From positions 36,547 to 100,546 of the forward strand of contig NZ_JACVXB010000007.1 of assembly GCF_014596945.1 (NCBI RefSeq): a stretch of DNA of 64,000 bases, in the 5' to 3' direction. Shown one piece after another: positions 1-9,078 of the stretch; positions within the stretch are counted from its first letter, which is position 1, and the number at the start of each line of letters is the position of its first letter. The notes beneath the pieces were generated by a model that saw only the letters and a list, made by a program, of their open reading frames with translations, searched no databases and had not been told where the DNA came from. The DNA comes from Aestuariibaculum sediminum (lineage in GTDB: Bacteria > Bacteroidota > Bacteroidia > Flavobacteriales > Flavobacteriaceae). Both the position numbers and the translations under genes were made by a program.

Positions 1-3000
1 CCGCTGGTAATGCTTCTATTACGGCTGCTGATATTGATAATGGTTCTAACGATGCCTGTGGGATTAAATCGCTGGCTCTGGACAATACCGCTTTTACCTG
101 TGCCAATGTTGGACCTAATTCAGTTACCCTTACGGTTACCGATAATAACGATAATACAGCGACCTGTTCAGCTACAGTAACCGTACAAGATACAACGGCT
201 CCAATAATAACCTGTCCCTCACCTGCAACTGCGTTTACATCAGATGATGGTTTAGGAAATTGTTCGACTAATGTTAATCTTGGAACACCTTCTGCAACCG
301 ATAATTGTACAGCTTCTGGAGATATAATATTTACAGCTCGAATTGGAACCACAATTATAAACCCTAATACGCATCTTTTTCCGAGAGGAACCTCGACCGT
401 TATTTGGACAGCAACGGATGAAAATGGTAATACCTCATTAACATGTAATCAAACTGTAACAGTAACCGACAACGAAGCACCACTTATTTCATGCCCGACA
501 CCTAATGCATTTTATGATACTGACACAGGTGAATGTAACGCCACTCTATCATTTACAGCAACGGCAACAGATAATTGTAGAACATCCCCAACCATTTCAT
601 ACAGAATTGGAGTTAACCCAATAACATTCCCATACGATTTCCCGATTGGAACAACAACTGTTACCGCTGTAGCAAATGACGGGTACGGGCAAACAAGTTC
701 ATGCGACTTCAATGTTATCGTTCAGGATAACGAAAACCCGACTATTATTTGTCCAAGTGATAAAAATGTAAATTTTGCCGCAAATTGTGGGTATACACTA
801 CTCGATTACACCTCGGAAGCCTTAACAGGTGACAACTGCGACACCAATGTTATAGTTACTCAAAACCCAGCGCCGGGGACCGTAATTTCTGGAACAACAA
901 CAATAACATTAACCGCTACAGATAACTACAGCAATAATACTTCATGTTCGTTTAAGGTTATTCCTGCAGATATAACACCACCAGTTGCTAATTGTAAAGA
1001 TATAACTATTGAACTGAGTGCCCTAGGTTCTGCAACTATTGCCGCAAGTGACATTAATAACGGCTCAGTTGATGCCTGCGGTATTGCTAATATGACGGTT
1101 TCTCCAATGTCATTTAACTGTTCCAATGTTGGTCCTAACCCAGTAGAATTCACAGTTTATGACGACGCTGGAAACAGTGATACTTGTCAGGCTACAGTAA
1201 CAGTTATAGACAACACTAAGCCAACAATGCTGTGTAATGATTATGTTGTGGTGATGGATGCCATATCAAGAACTGCTTCAATTGCACCATCTGATGTTGA
1301 TAACGGATCTAACGATGCATGTGGTTTAGCCTCTCTTACAGTGAACCCTAGCATAATTTATGAGGATCCTGCAAACGTTGGTAATGTTACTTACCATAAT
1401 GTCATTTTAACTGCAACAGATAACAACGGAAACACAAACACCTGTGAGGTTACCGTTACTGTTGAACCCCCTAAAAACCAATTCACCTATTTATACGGAG
1501 AAATTGTCAACCCTATACCAGATAACCCTCAACCACCAAGCGCTCTTATCGAGGCAACCGCCTGTCCAGGAGGATTAAACGAGCCTAAAGACGTAGTATT
1601 CGATTTGGAAGCCATAGGCTCCTATGGTTTATTACCTGAACAAGTATTGAACTGGGAATACTCCGATGATAATGGTGAAACCTGGAATGTTATAGCTGGA
1701 ACAGCTGGAATATTAACGTATAGATTTAATAATTTAACGCAAGATACTTTTGTAAGAGTAAGACTTGAAGATGCCGACAATCCTAGTAATATTAGAACAT
1801 CGGCTGAAGCATTCGTTAGATTTTTACCACCAGACGAACCGCCTACAATTGTTAGTACTTCGAACTTATTTATTTGTTTAAATGAATCTGTGTCATTAGT
1901 GGCCGAAAGTTATTTCGATCAACCAAATGGTCAATTCGGTGAAGGTGGAGAATTTAATTACGCTCAACCTGACGGATGGCGAGTAGATTTTATCGACAAT
2001 TATTTCCCTGCTAGTGGTGACAATGGTTCTGAAGAAACGTGGAAAGAATCAAACTCTAATAATAATGCTACTTTTAGTGGTATAAATTATGATACTTCCG
2101 ATAACACAAAATTTGCTATTGCGCATGGTGTTGGAAATACGACCACTTTAGAAACCCCTGTTTTCAGTACTATTGGTATGACCTCAGCAGAGGCTATTAT
2201 GAGTTTTAATACCAGTTATTATTTTTGTAATGGTGGTCATGGTGAAATCTGGTTATCTTTTGATTCCGGGTTAACCTATACTCAGGAATTATTTACATCT
2301 GAACACAACTTTACTGATGGCTCTACCACTGGCATAGAACTAGCAACTGGGCCTAGCAAAAAATGTATAGGCAGAACAAACCCTAGAATGGTTCCTGCAA
2401 CCATCAATCTTGGCGCTTATACTGGACTATCAGGGTTACGTGTTATGTTTAAATTTTATGGCAGTACCACAAATTGTGGTGAAGTAAGTGAAACGTCTCC
2501 AAACATTAATAACCCAAATAATATAAGCTGCAACAAAGGTGGTGAAACTTTAGCCAGTGGATGGGCAATCGATGCTGTAGGGTTCGCCTACGCTCAGGTT
2601 GACGATGAATTAGAATGGACCGATGAAAACGGAGCTGTAATCGCCATTGGAAGTACGGCTTCAATTACACCTGTTACCCCTGGAATTAGAACATTTGGTG
2701 TAACAAACTTGGTAAATAATTGTAGAACCGATAATGACGCTGGAACCGAATTTGTTGATATCCATACAAGCTTAGCCTATGCAGGAGTAGATTACACACC
2801 TCTATCTAGCGAGTGTGGTGAAAATGCACTTCAGCTTAATGCTTACGACAATACTAAAACGGCAGTCGAAAACTACAACAAAGGTGCTTACGAAAGCAAT
2901 TTATATGTTGTTCCCGATACAGCAGCCGGAGATATTGATTATTCAGGTACAGGTGTAACAGGAACTTGGACTGTTACAACCAACAGCACCTCATCATGTG

Positions 3001-5921
3001 GTAGTTTGGCTACTTTTAATGATGCTTCAAGTCCTGATGCAATCTTTACCGCCGACCCCGGTAATTATACTCTAACGTGGACCCTTTCTAATGGATGTTC
3101 AGATACTATTAATGTAACTATAGTAGACTGTCCAACAGTCAATTTTGATGGAGTAAACGACTACGTCACGTTCAAAAACAATTATAACGTCAATCAAATT
3201 AATGCATCTAATTTATCCAATTTAGACTTTAGTTTGGAAGTTTGGGTAAAACCGAATTCTATAAGTGGCACACAAACAATATATTCTAGAAAAGATGCTA
3301 ATAATAATACCAATGGCTATGCCTTATCGCTAGTTAATGGACAAGTTCGTTTTAATTGGTATAACAGCGGCGGAAACGGTTCTGTTACAACAGGAAGTCA
3401 CAATATAGGCACCGATAGATGGTATCATTTGGCAGTTGTTTTTGATGGCTCAAATTATACTCTATATGTAGATGGTATAGAATTAGATTCCTCAGGCGGA
3501 AGTGCACCAGATAATACATCTAATAATATTGAAGCTATATTGGGAGCTATGGATCAGGCGCCACCTAGCAATCCAACAAATTATTTTCATGGTTGGATGG
3601 ATGAATTTAAAATCTGGAATATGGCGTTATCACCTGAACATATAAGACAAATGATGAACCAAGAGATTGTTCAACGTGGGTCTGATGTTGGTGGTGTAGT
3701 CATTCCGACAAAAATTTATGGCCCAGATGTGGATCAAGATGGCATTGAAGAGAACCCGATATTATGGAGTAATCTAGCAGGGTATTACAAAATGGGTGTT
3801 GTTTGTGGCGATTTATATCCAGAAGTTGGTGTTGCTGGTAGATTAAGAAATATTACAACAAGTCAACAGCAAACAGCACCAATTCCTTATACAACGAAAG
3901 CCAACACTAATTGGGATACCGATGCTACCTGGACCTATTCAGACGTATGGGATGTTCCAAATAGTAATGGTATAAATAACACACCAATTGATTGGAATAT
4001 CGCAAGACTATCTCATAATTTAACTATAAACACCCGAGATATTAATTTGTTAGGACTTATAGTAAATCCGTCGAAAAAATTAATAGTAACCAATTCGGGG
4101 ACTCAGGATGAAAGCAACATAGGTCATGGTTTATATATTTCCCATTACTTTAAATTAGATGGTTTTGTCGATTTAATAGGACGATCACAAATAATACAAA
4201 GACGCTATGGTTCCTATAATGATCATGATGGCAATTCTGCTACATGGAAAATATTTGAAACACAACAATTTAATGAAAGTATTTTAGATCCAACAAGTGT
4301 CGGCTATATAGAACGTGACCAGCAAGGAAACAAAAGTATTTACAATTACAATTATTGGAGTTCTCCTGTTGGAGCAATAAATAACACTTCTAATAACGTG
4401 CCTTTTACCCCTGCTAACAACATGTTAGATGGAACCGACACGAATAACCCAAAAAACATATCTTGGGTAGGTGGCTATAATGGAGCTCCTAATACACCTA
4501 TTCGAATTGCCGAATATTGGCTATGGTCCTACCAGAATTCGATAGCTAACACCTATTCAAAATGGGTAAAACTAAATCGAAACTCAAGCCTCCAAACTGG
4601 ATTAGGATATACCATGAAGGGAAGTGGCACAAGCAATCCTAGACAGAATTACACATTTAGAGGTAAACCAAATAATAACACAGTAGAAAATCTAATTAAT
4701 GCTGGAAACAATACACTTATTGGTAACCCATACCCATCTGCTGTATATGCCCCAGAGTTTATAAAGGATAATATTCCAGCTGTTAACCCGGGAGGAGGAT
4801 CCTCTGTTGCAAACCCAGGCACAACGGGTAGTATTGATGGTACTTTAGGCTTTTGGATTCACTTCGATTCAAATACAACCCACGTATTACGCGAATACCA
4901 AGGTGGATATGCTACATTTACGCTCGCCGGAGGTTTAGCCCCACCAGTAGGTTTAAAATACACCACTACCGATGGTTATGAAATTAGTGGAGAAGGAACC
5001 ACAACGCTTTTACCAATAGCACATATTCCGGTAGCACAAGGATTCCTTGTTACAGCAGCCTTTGCTAACAAAACATCTAATATTGTTCGATTCCAAAACG
5101 ACCAGAGAGACCGATTATCATTTCCTGCCGGAAGTACTCAAAATTTAGTGTTAAAAAATTCCAATACAAAAGGAGCTAAAAACACGGCAAATTCTAATAA
5201 ACCAGAAGAACCCGAAAATGAAATTCAACGGATAAGATTTGAATTTAAAAACCAAAAAGGAAAACGACCTTTACTTTTAGCTTTTACACCAAATAATAGT
5301 GCTTCAGAAGGTTTCGATTTCGGATATGATGCTAAAATTGACGATCCGTTGGAAGACGATATGCTATTCGCTGTAGATGTTTTCAAAGTAAATATTCAAG
5401 CTGTAGGTGCGTTTGATGAATCAAAACAGTATCCGTTTAATATTTATACTAACAAAGGAGGTGACTTTGATATAGAAGTTACAGCCATTGAAAATTTACC
5501 TGCCAGCACTAAAGTTTACATTTACGACAGCATGCTAGGAACATATACTAAAATAGATGACAAAAATTCGAGTTTTAATATATCGCTTGACCCAGGAACA
5601 TACACAGATAGGTTTTACGTTACATTTACCATAAAAGACGAAAAAACACTTTCTACAATCGATGAAAACTTGAAAAACATTCAGGTAAATTATTTACAAA
5701 GCACAAAAGAAATTTATATTAATGCCCCTAATATTGATATTAAACAAGTTGAACTTATTAATATCTTAGGACAATCGGTTGGCATTTGGAACAAATTCAA
5801 TTTCTCATTTAAAACCGGAGTAACACGAATTCCAGTAGATACCAATTTATCTCAGGGCAGTTATATAGTTAATATTGTGACTTCAAATACCAACACCTCG
5901 AAAAAGATTATTATCAAATAA
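1..5921 (+). CDS. Giant secreted adhesin: HYR-like repeats, LamG domain, T9SS sorting tail (5' end outside window)
   Basis: The frame starting at base 3 is open from the window edge to the TAA at 5919-5921 (1972 codons visible), so the ATG at 1092 is internal and the gene begins upstream. Order: a Cys-containing repeat (about 3-205) with an NGSNDACG signature; HYR-like beta-sandwich units with TCP...DNC and TATDENGN signatures (about 205-970); two more NGSxDACG repeats (about 975-1465); a long Ig/MAM-like region with Cys pairs; a LamG/concanavalin-like domain beginning FDGVNDYV (about 3140-3650); a long beta-rich region; a module also found in the next gene (about 5220-5650); and a C-terminal type A T9SS tail ending KKIIIK. 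Such proteins are exported by T9SS and anchored to or released from the cell surface, probably for adhesion or polymer binding. The substrate is unknown. A terminator follows at 5948. Confidence 0.9.
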   Translation, partial: AGNASITAADIDNGSNDACGIKSLALDNTAFTCANVGPNSVTLTVTDNNDNTATCSATVTVQDTTAPIITCPSPATAFTSDDGLGNCSTNVNLGTPSATDNCTASGDIIFTARIGTTIINPNTHLFPRGTSTVIWTATDENGNTSLTCNQTVTVTDNEAPLISCPTPNAFYDTDTGECNATLSFTATATDNCRTSPTISYRIGVNPITFPYDFPIGTTTVTAVANDGYGQTSSCDFNVIVQDNENPTIICPSDKNVNFAANCGYTLLDYTSEALTGDNCDTNVIVTQNPAPGTVISGTTTITLTATDNYSNNTSCSFKVIPADITPPVANCKDITIELSALGSATIAASDINNGSVDACGIANMTVSPMSFNCSNVGPNPVEFTVYDDAGNSDTCQATVTVIDNTKPTMLCNDYVVVMDAISRTASIAPSDVDNGSNDACGLASLTVNPSIIYEDPANVGNVTYHNVILTATDNNGNTNTCEVTVTVEPPKNQFTYLYGEIVNPIPDNPQPPSALIEATACPGGLNEPKDVVFDLEAIGSYGLLPEQVLNWEYSDDNGETWNVIAGTAGILTYRFNNLTQDTFVRVRLEDADNPSNIRTSAEAFVRFLPPDEPPTIVSTSNLFICLNESVSLVAESYFDQPNGQFGEGGEFNYAQPDGWRVDFIDNYFPASGDNGSEETWKESNSNNNATFSGINYDTSDNTKFAIAHGVGNTTTLETPVFSTIGMTSAEAIMSFNTSYYFCNGGHGEIWLSFDSGLTYTQELFTSEHNFTDGSTTGIELATGPSKKCIGRTNPRMVPATINLGAYTGLSGLRVMFKFYGSTTNCGEVSETSPNINNPNNISCNKGGETLASGWAIDAVGFAYAQVDDELEWTDENGAVIAIGSTASITPVTPGIRTFGVTNLVNNCRTDNDAGTEFVDIHTSLAYAGVDYTPLSSECGENALQLNAYDNTKTAVENYNKGAYESNLYVVPDTAAGDIDYSGTGVTGTWTVTTNSTSSCGSLATFNDASSPDAIFTADPGNYTLTWTLSNGCSDTINVTIVDCPTVNFDGVNDYVTFKNNYNVNQINASNLSNLDFSLEVWVKPNSISGTQTIYSRKDANNNTNGYALSLVNGQVRFNWYNSGGNGSVTTGSHNIGTDRWYHLAVVFDGSNYTLYVDGIELDSSGGSAPDNTSNNIEAILGAMDQAPPSNPTNYFHGWMDEFKIWNMALSPEHIRQMMNQEIVQRGSDVGGVVIPTKIYGPDVDQDGIEENPILWSNLAGYYKMGVVCGDLYPEVGVAGRLRNITTSQQQTAPIPYTTKANTNWDTDATWTYSDVWDVPNSNGINNTPIDWNIARLSHNLTINTRDINLLGLIVNPSKKLIVTNSGTQDESNIGHGLYISHYFKLDGFVDLIGRSQIIQRRYGSYNDHDGNSATWKIFETQQFNESILDPTSVGYIERDQQGNKSIYNYNYWSSPVGAINNTSNNVPFTPANNMLDGTDTNNPKNISWVGGYNGAPNTPIRIAEYWLWSYQNSIANTYSKWVKLNRNSSLQTGLGYTMKGSGTSNPRQNYTFRGKPNNNTVENLINAGNNTLIGNPYPSAVYAPEFIKDNIPAVNPGGGSSVANPGTTGSIDGTLGFWIHFDSNTTHVLREYQGGYATFTLAGGLAPPVGLKYTTTDGYEISGEGTTTLLPIAHIPVAQGFLVTAAFANKTSNIVRFQNDQRDRLSFPAGSTQNLVLKNSNTKGAKNTANSNKPEEPENEIQRIRFEFKNQKGKRPLLLAFTPNNSASEGFDFGYDAKIDDPLEDDMLFAVDVFKVNIQAVGAFDESKQYPFNIYTNKGGDFDIEVTAIENLPASTKVYIYDSMLGTYTKIDDKNSSFNISLDPGTYTDRFYVTFTIKDEKTLSTIDENLKNIQVNYLQSTKEIYINAPNIDIKQVELINILGQSVGIWNKFNFSFKTGVTRIPVDTNLSQGSYIVNIVTSNTNTSKKIIIK

Positions 5922-5947
5922 TAAAAGAATATTATTTATTGAAAAAG

Positions 5948-5974
5948 CTACCACCTTAGTGGTAGTTTTTTTTT
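5948..5974 (+). terminator. Rho-independent terminator of the adhesin gene
   Basis: A perfect 7-bp stem CTACCAC/GTGGTAG with a 4-base loop is followed directly by nine T. It lies 26 bases after the adhesin stop codon. Confidence 0.85.
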
Positions 5975-6040
5975 GATACATATCATTTTTTTGTAGTCTA
6001 TTTCTGGTTATAATGTGCTTTTTATCTATTTTTTATGCGT

Positions 6041-6075
6041 TTCGTGGATTTTTTTGAATATTTTTATTATATTTG
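6041..6075 (+). promoter_or_regulatory. Probable Bacteroidota-type promoter for the small secreted paralogue
   Basis: TATATTTG at 6068-6075 matches the TAnnTTTG minus-7 box. A TTCGTG element at 6041-6046 sits about 21 bases upstream, in place of the usual TTTG. The start codon is 28 bases downstream of the minus-7 box. Confidence 0.45.
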
Positions 6076-6103
6076 AGCACCAATCTACCAAAAACTTAAT
6101 CGA

Positions 6104-6898
6104 ATGAAAACGTCATCATACCTTAGCTGCTTTTTATTATTAGGCCTTTGTCTTTTTAACTTTTCTTTTCAATCATATGCCCAAACCAATACTATGGAGC
6201 GTATCAGATTAACCTTTACTGTGCCAGGAAAACATGTTAGACCACTATTAATTAGTTTCACAGCCGATAATTCAGCTACTGATGATTATGATTACGGCTA
6301 CGAAGCCTTAAACAGGAATTCCTTTCCTTACGATATGAGCTGGCTAGTAAATGGACTAAAATGCACTACTCAAGGTGTTGGTAGTTTCGACGACACTAAA
6401 AAATACCCTTTATGGTTGTATATGTCTAAAGAAGATGATTTTGTTATTTCATTAACAGCTACCGAAAATTTCGAAACTCCGATCGAAGTATATATTTATG
6501 ATGCTGTAAAAAATACTTATAGTAAACTAAACGATTCCGATTACAATTCTCATATAGGAAAAGGTGAATACTTCGATAGATACTATTTAGCATTCAAAAA
6601 CGACAATGCCACATCATCGGATACAGCTGCCAAAACATTATCTACAGAAGATGACATCCTTAAAAACACCAAAATAAGATACTTAAGAAACTCAAAAGAA
6701 TTATACATCGACACCAATGGCTTAAGTACTATTAAAGAGATTGCCCTAATAAATGCTAGCGGGCAGCGACTATTTACAACAAAAAACATAAACAACTCCA
6801 GTCTAAAAACTCCTATATATCAATTAAATAATCAACTGGTATTTGTTAACGTTATTACTGATTTAGGTCAAACTACAAAACAATTAATCGTTAACTAA
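6104..6898 (+). CDS. Secreted protein paralogous to the C-terminal module of the upstream adhesin; T9SS-like tail
   Basis: 264 residues. Residues 1-26 form a signal peptide (hydrophobic core, then QSYAQ). The mature part aligns along its whole length with the last ~230 residues of the adhesin. Shared signatures in order are RIR.F, RPLL, a GYD/GYEA segment, VGSFDDTKKYP (VGAFDESKQYP in the adhesin), VYIYD, DRYYLAF (DRFYVTF) and KTLST, then a sorting-tail-like domain with KELYI and ending KQLIVN. It therefore looks like a free copy of the adhesin's terminal module. The tail suggests T9SS export. It has its own promoter and follows the adhesin terminator, so it can be expressed separately. Function is unknown; it could be an accessory subunit, a decoy copy, or the remains of a degraded second adhesin. 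Confidence 0.85.
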   Translation: MKTSSYLSCFLLLGLCLFNFSFQSYAQTNTMERIRLTFTVPGKHVRPLLISFTADNSATDDYDYGYEALNRNSFPYDMSWLVNGLKCTTQGVGSFDDTKKYPLWLYMSKEDDFVISLTATENFETPIEVYIYDAVKNTYSKLNDSDYNSHIGKGEYFDRYYLAFKNDNATSSDTAAKTLSTEDDILKNTKIRYLRNSKELYIDTNGLSTIKEIALINASGQRLFTTKNINNSSLKTPIYQLNNQLVFVNVITDLGQTTKQLIVN

Positions 6899-6970
6899 GA
6901 AGACCTTAAAAATCTGCTAAGAAGTTTAATTATTTGAGTTAGTCACTTTTCAAATTGAACTTAAAAAAAA

Positions 6971-6995
6971 GCTCTAATTAAAATTAGAGCTTTTT
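6971..6995. terminator. Bidirectional terminator between the secreted paralogue and hisS
   Basis: Inverted repeat GCTCTAAT/ATTAGAGC (6971-6990, 4-base loop) is preceded by a run of A and followed by five T, so it can serve both convergent genes. Confidence 0.8.
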
Positions 6996-6997
6996 AC

Positions 6998-8365
6998 TTA
7001 TATATGTGCAATCAAATCTTCTAATGTGAGTGTATGTTGCTCACCAGTCTTCATTGTTTTTAAAGTAAATGTATTTGAAGTCATTTCAGATTCACCAACT
7101 AAAACCACATAAGGAATGGCTCGCTTATTAGCGTGGTTCATCTGTTTCTTCATTTTCGCGGCGTCTGGATATAACTCGGCATTTATACCGTTTTCTCTCA
7201 AAGTTTTAATTGCTTTTAAACTAAATAAAGCCTCCTTGTCGCCAAAATTAATAAACAACACCTCTACATTTTTAGTAACGGTTTCTGGAAATTTATTTAG
7301 TTCTTCCAATACGAGATAAATGCGATCTAAACCAAAACTAATACCTACACCACTTACATTTTTAAGTCCGAATATACCGGTTAAGTCATCGTAACGACCA
7401 CCGCCCCCAATGGAACCCATTTTTACAGAGTCTGGTGCAGCTACCTCAAAAATGGCTCCTGTGTAATAATTTAAGCCACGGGCTAAAGTTACATCTAGTT
7501 GCAAGGCCGCTGTTTGTAGCCCTAATTCTGAAATTGCATTATCGATAAAAGCTAGTTCTTCAATGCCTTTCATACCTTCTTCCGAAGTTGACAAAATACT
7601 TTTTAAAACTTCTATTTGCGTTTCAAATGCTCCAGATAATGAAAACAGTGGTTGCAGCTTTTCAATACCTTCCTCAGGAATTCCTTTAGAGCGCATTTCT
7701 TCTTTAACTTTCTCCTCTCCTATTTTATCGAGCTTATCCAAAGCTACCGTAAAATCAATTAATTTATCGTGCGCCCCAATAACTTCGGCAATACCCGATA
7801 ATATTTTACGGTTATTAATTTTTATAGTTACACCCTCTAATTTGAGTGCTGAAAAAACCGCATCATATAACTGTATAAATTCTACTTCTTGCCAAAGCGA
7901 ATCACTCCCCACCACATCGGCATCACATTGATAAAACTCTCTAAATCTCCCCTTTTGCGGGCGATCGGCACGCCAAACTGGCTGGATTTGGTACCGTTTA
8001 AACGGAAATTCTATTTCATTTTGATGTTGTACCACATATCGCGCAAACGGCACTGTTAAATCATAGCGCAATGCTTTTTCTGAAATACTTGGCGTTAACT
8101 TCAACGAATCTTTTGCCTCGTAAGCTTCCTCATTGGCCTTTCCTAAGAAATCCCCAGAATTTAGAATCTTGAAAATTAAACGATCCCCTTCATCGCCATA
8201 TTTCCCCATTAGAGTTTCTGAATTTTCAAAACTAGGTGTTTCAATAGGTTGAAATCCGAAAGTTTCAAAAGCGCCACGTATGGTGTTAAATATATAATTT
8301 CGTTTAGCTACTTGCTCCGGATTAAAATCTCGCGTTCCTTTTGGTATGCTTGGTTTCTGAGCCAT
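6998..8365 (-). CDS. hisS: Histidine--tRNA ligase
   Basis: 455 residues. Charges tRNA-His in the cytoplasm. Class II synthetase motifs are visible: KGTRDF near the N-terminus, [12 protein letters not shown] (motif 2 region), [17 protein letters not shown], the histidine-binding [12 protein letters not shown] segment, GGGGRYDDL, and the motif 3 stretch [12 protein letters not shown]-terminal anticodon-binding domain follows (about residues 360-455). The start is a conserved-looking [13 protein letters not shown]. The length fits the slightly long Bacteroidota form. It stands alone, with its 3' end against the shared terminator at 6971. Confidence 0.97.
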   Translation of the reverse strand: MAQKPSIPKGTRDFNPEQVAKRNYIFNTIRGAFETFGFQPIETPSFENSETLMGKYGDEGDRLIFKILNSGDFLGKANEEAYEAKDSLKLTPSISEKALRYDLTVPFARYVVQHQNEIEFPFKRYQIQPVWRADRPQKGRFREFYQCDADVVGSDSLWQEVEFIQLYDAVFSALKLEGVTIKINNRKILSGIAEVIGAHDKLIDFTVALDKLDKIGEEKVKEEMRSKGIPEEGIEKLQPLFSLSGAFETQIEVLKSILSTSEEGMKGIEELAFIDNAISELGLQTAALQLDVTLARGLNYYTGAIFEVAAPDSVKMGSIGGGGRYDDLTGIFGLKNVSGVGISFGLDRIYLVLEELNKFPETVTKNVEVLFINFGDKEALFSLKAIKTLRENGINAELYPDAAKMKKQMNHANKRAIPYVVLVGESEMTSNTFTLKTMKTGEQHTLTLEDLIAHI

Positions 8366-8512
8366 TTGTGGTATGTGTGGTTGTTTTTAGATTTTTCTAA
8401 ATTAATATTGCTTTATATTTCTAACAATTAAAAATTGTGAGTACCTGAAACCTGTTCAGTTCGACAAAAATAAACGTTTCAATTGATAAAGATTCCGAAC
8501 CTAGCGGGAATT

Positions 8513-8980
8513 TTAATTGATTAATTTATCGAAATACTTGTACAAATCGCCCTTAGTGATAACAGCGCCTTGCTCAATCATTTTAAACTTGTCTAAATTT
8601 TTATCTTCGGTGTACTCTTTGTCGGCTTGCAAAAACTCGACATTATCATCCATTAAATTTTCACGTAGCCAAGCATAACCTTCTTCTGTCGTAATATCAA
8701 CATCATTTTTTAGGTTCAATACAATGGCATGCATTTGATTTTCATCTAAATGAAACAGATACATGTGTTGCGGTGAAATATGCTCTAAATATTCAGCTTT
8801 ATTTAAAACTCCTTCCCAAATTAAATCGCTAAAAACATCTAACTCAGCTTCGGCTAATTCTGGTTTATTTTCCTTTAAATTGGACCATTCATCTGCCGTA
8901 ATTGATTGTGTTGCCAGAAAGTTTATAAACTCTTGGTGTAGTTCTTCAAATTGTTCTTTTGTAAGTCTTGAATACTTCAT
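8513..8980 (-). CDS. Conserved hypothetical protein (DUF6495-like)
   Basis: 155 residues, acidic, with no signal peptide or membrane segment, so probably cytoplasmic. The sequence begins MKYSRLTKEQFEELHQEF and is rich in charged helices. I recall this as a small family of Flavobacteriaceae with no assigned function (DUF6495); that family name is from memory and was not checked. It lies 147 bases upstream of hisS on the same strand, which may mean co-transcription. There are no catalytic motifs I can identify. Confidence 0.75.
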   Translation of the reverse strand: MKYSRLTKEQFEELHQEFINFLATQSITADEWSNLKENKPELAEAELDVFSDLIWEGVLNKAEYLEHISPQHMYLFHLDENQMHAIVLNLKNDVDITTEEGYAWLRENLMDDNVEFLQADKEYTEDKNLDKFKMIEQGAVITKGDLYKYFDKLIN

Positions 8981-9022
8981 TGTATACTTTTATGCTTTTA
9001 ATTTTTAATATTCGACTGCCAT

Positions 9023-9051
9023 AAAAAAAGCGCCCTTGATATTAAGAGCGC
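9023..9051 (-). terminator. Terminator of the Oar-like TonB receptor gene
   Basis: On the minus strand an 8-bp stem (GCGCTCTT/AAGGGCGC, one G.T pair) with a 6-base loop is followed by seven T. It lies 28 bases after the receptor stop codon. Confidence 0.8.
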
Positions 9052-9078
9052 AAATTTAATAATATATTATGCTTTATT

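Noticed and set aside
7563-7931. 122-codon open frame opposite hisS
   Set aside because: Antisense shadow of a conserved synthetase with Ser/Pro-rich, motif-free translation.
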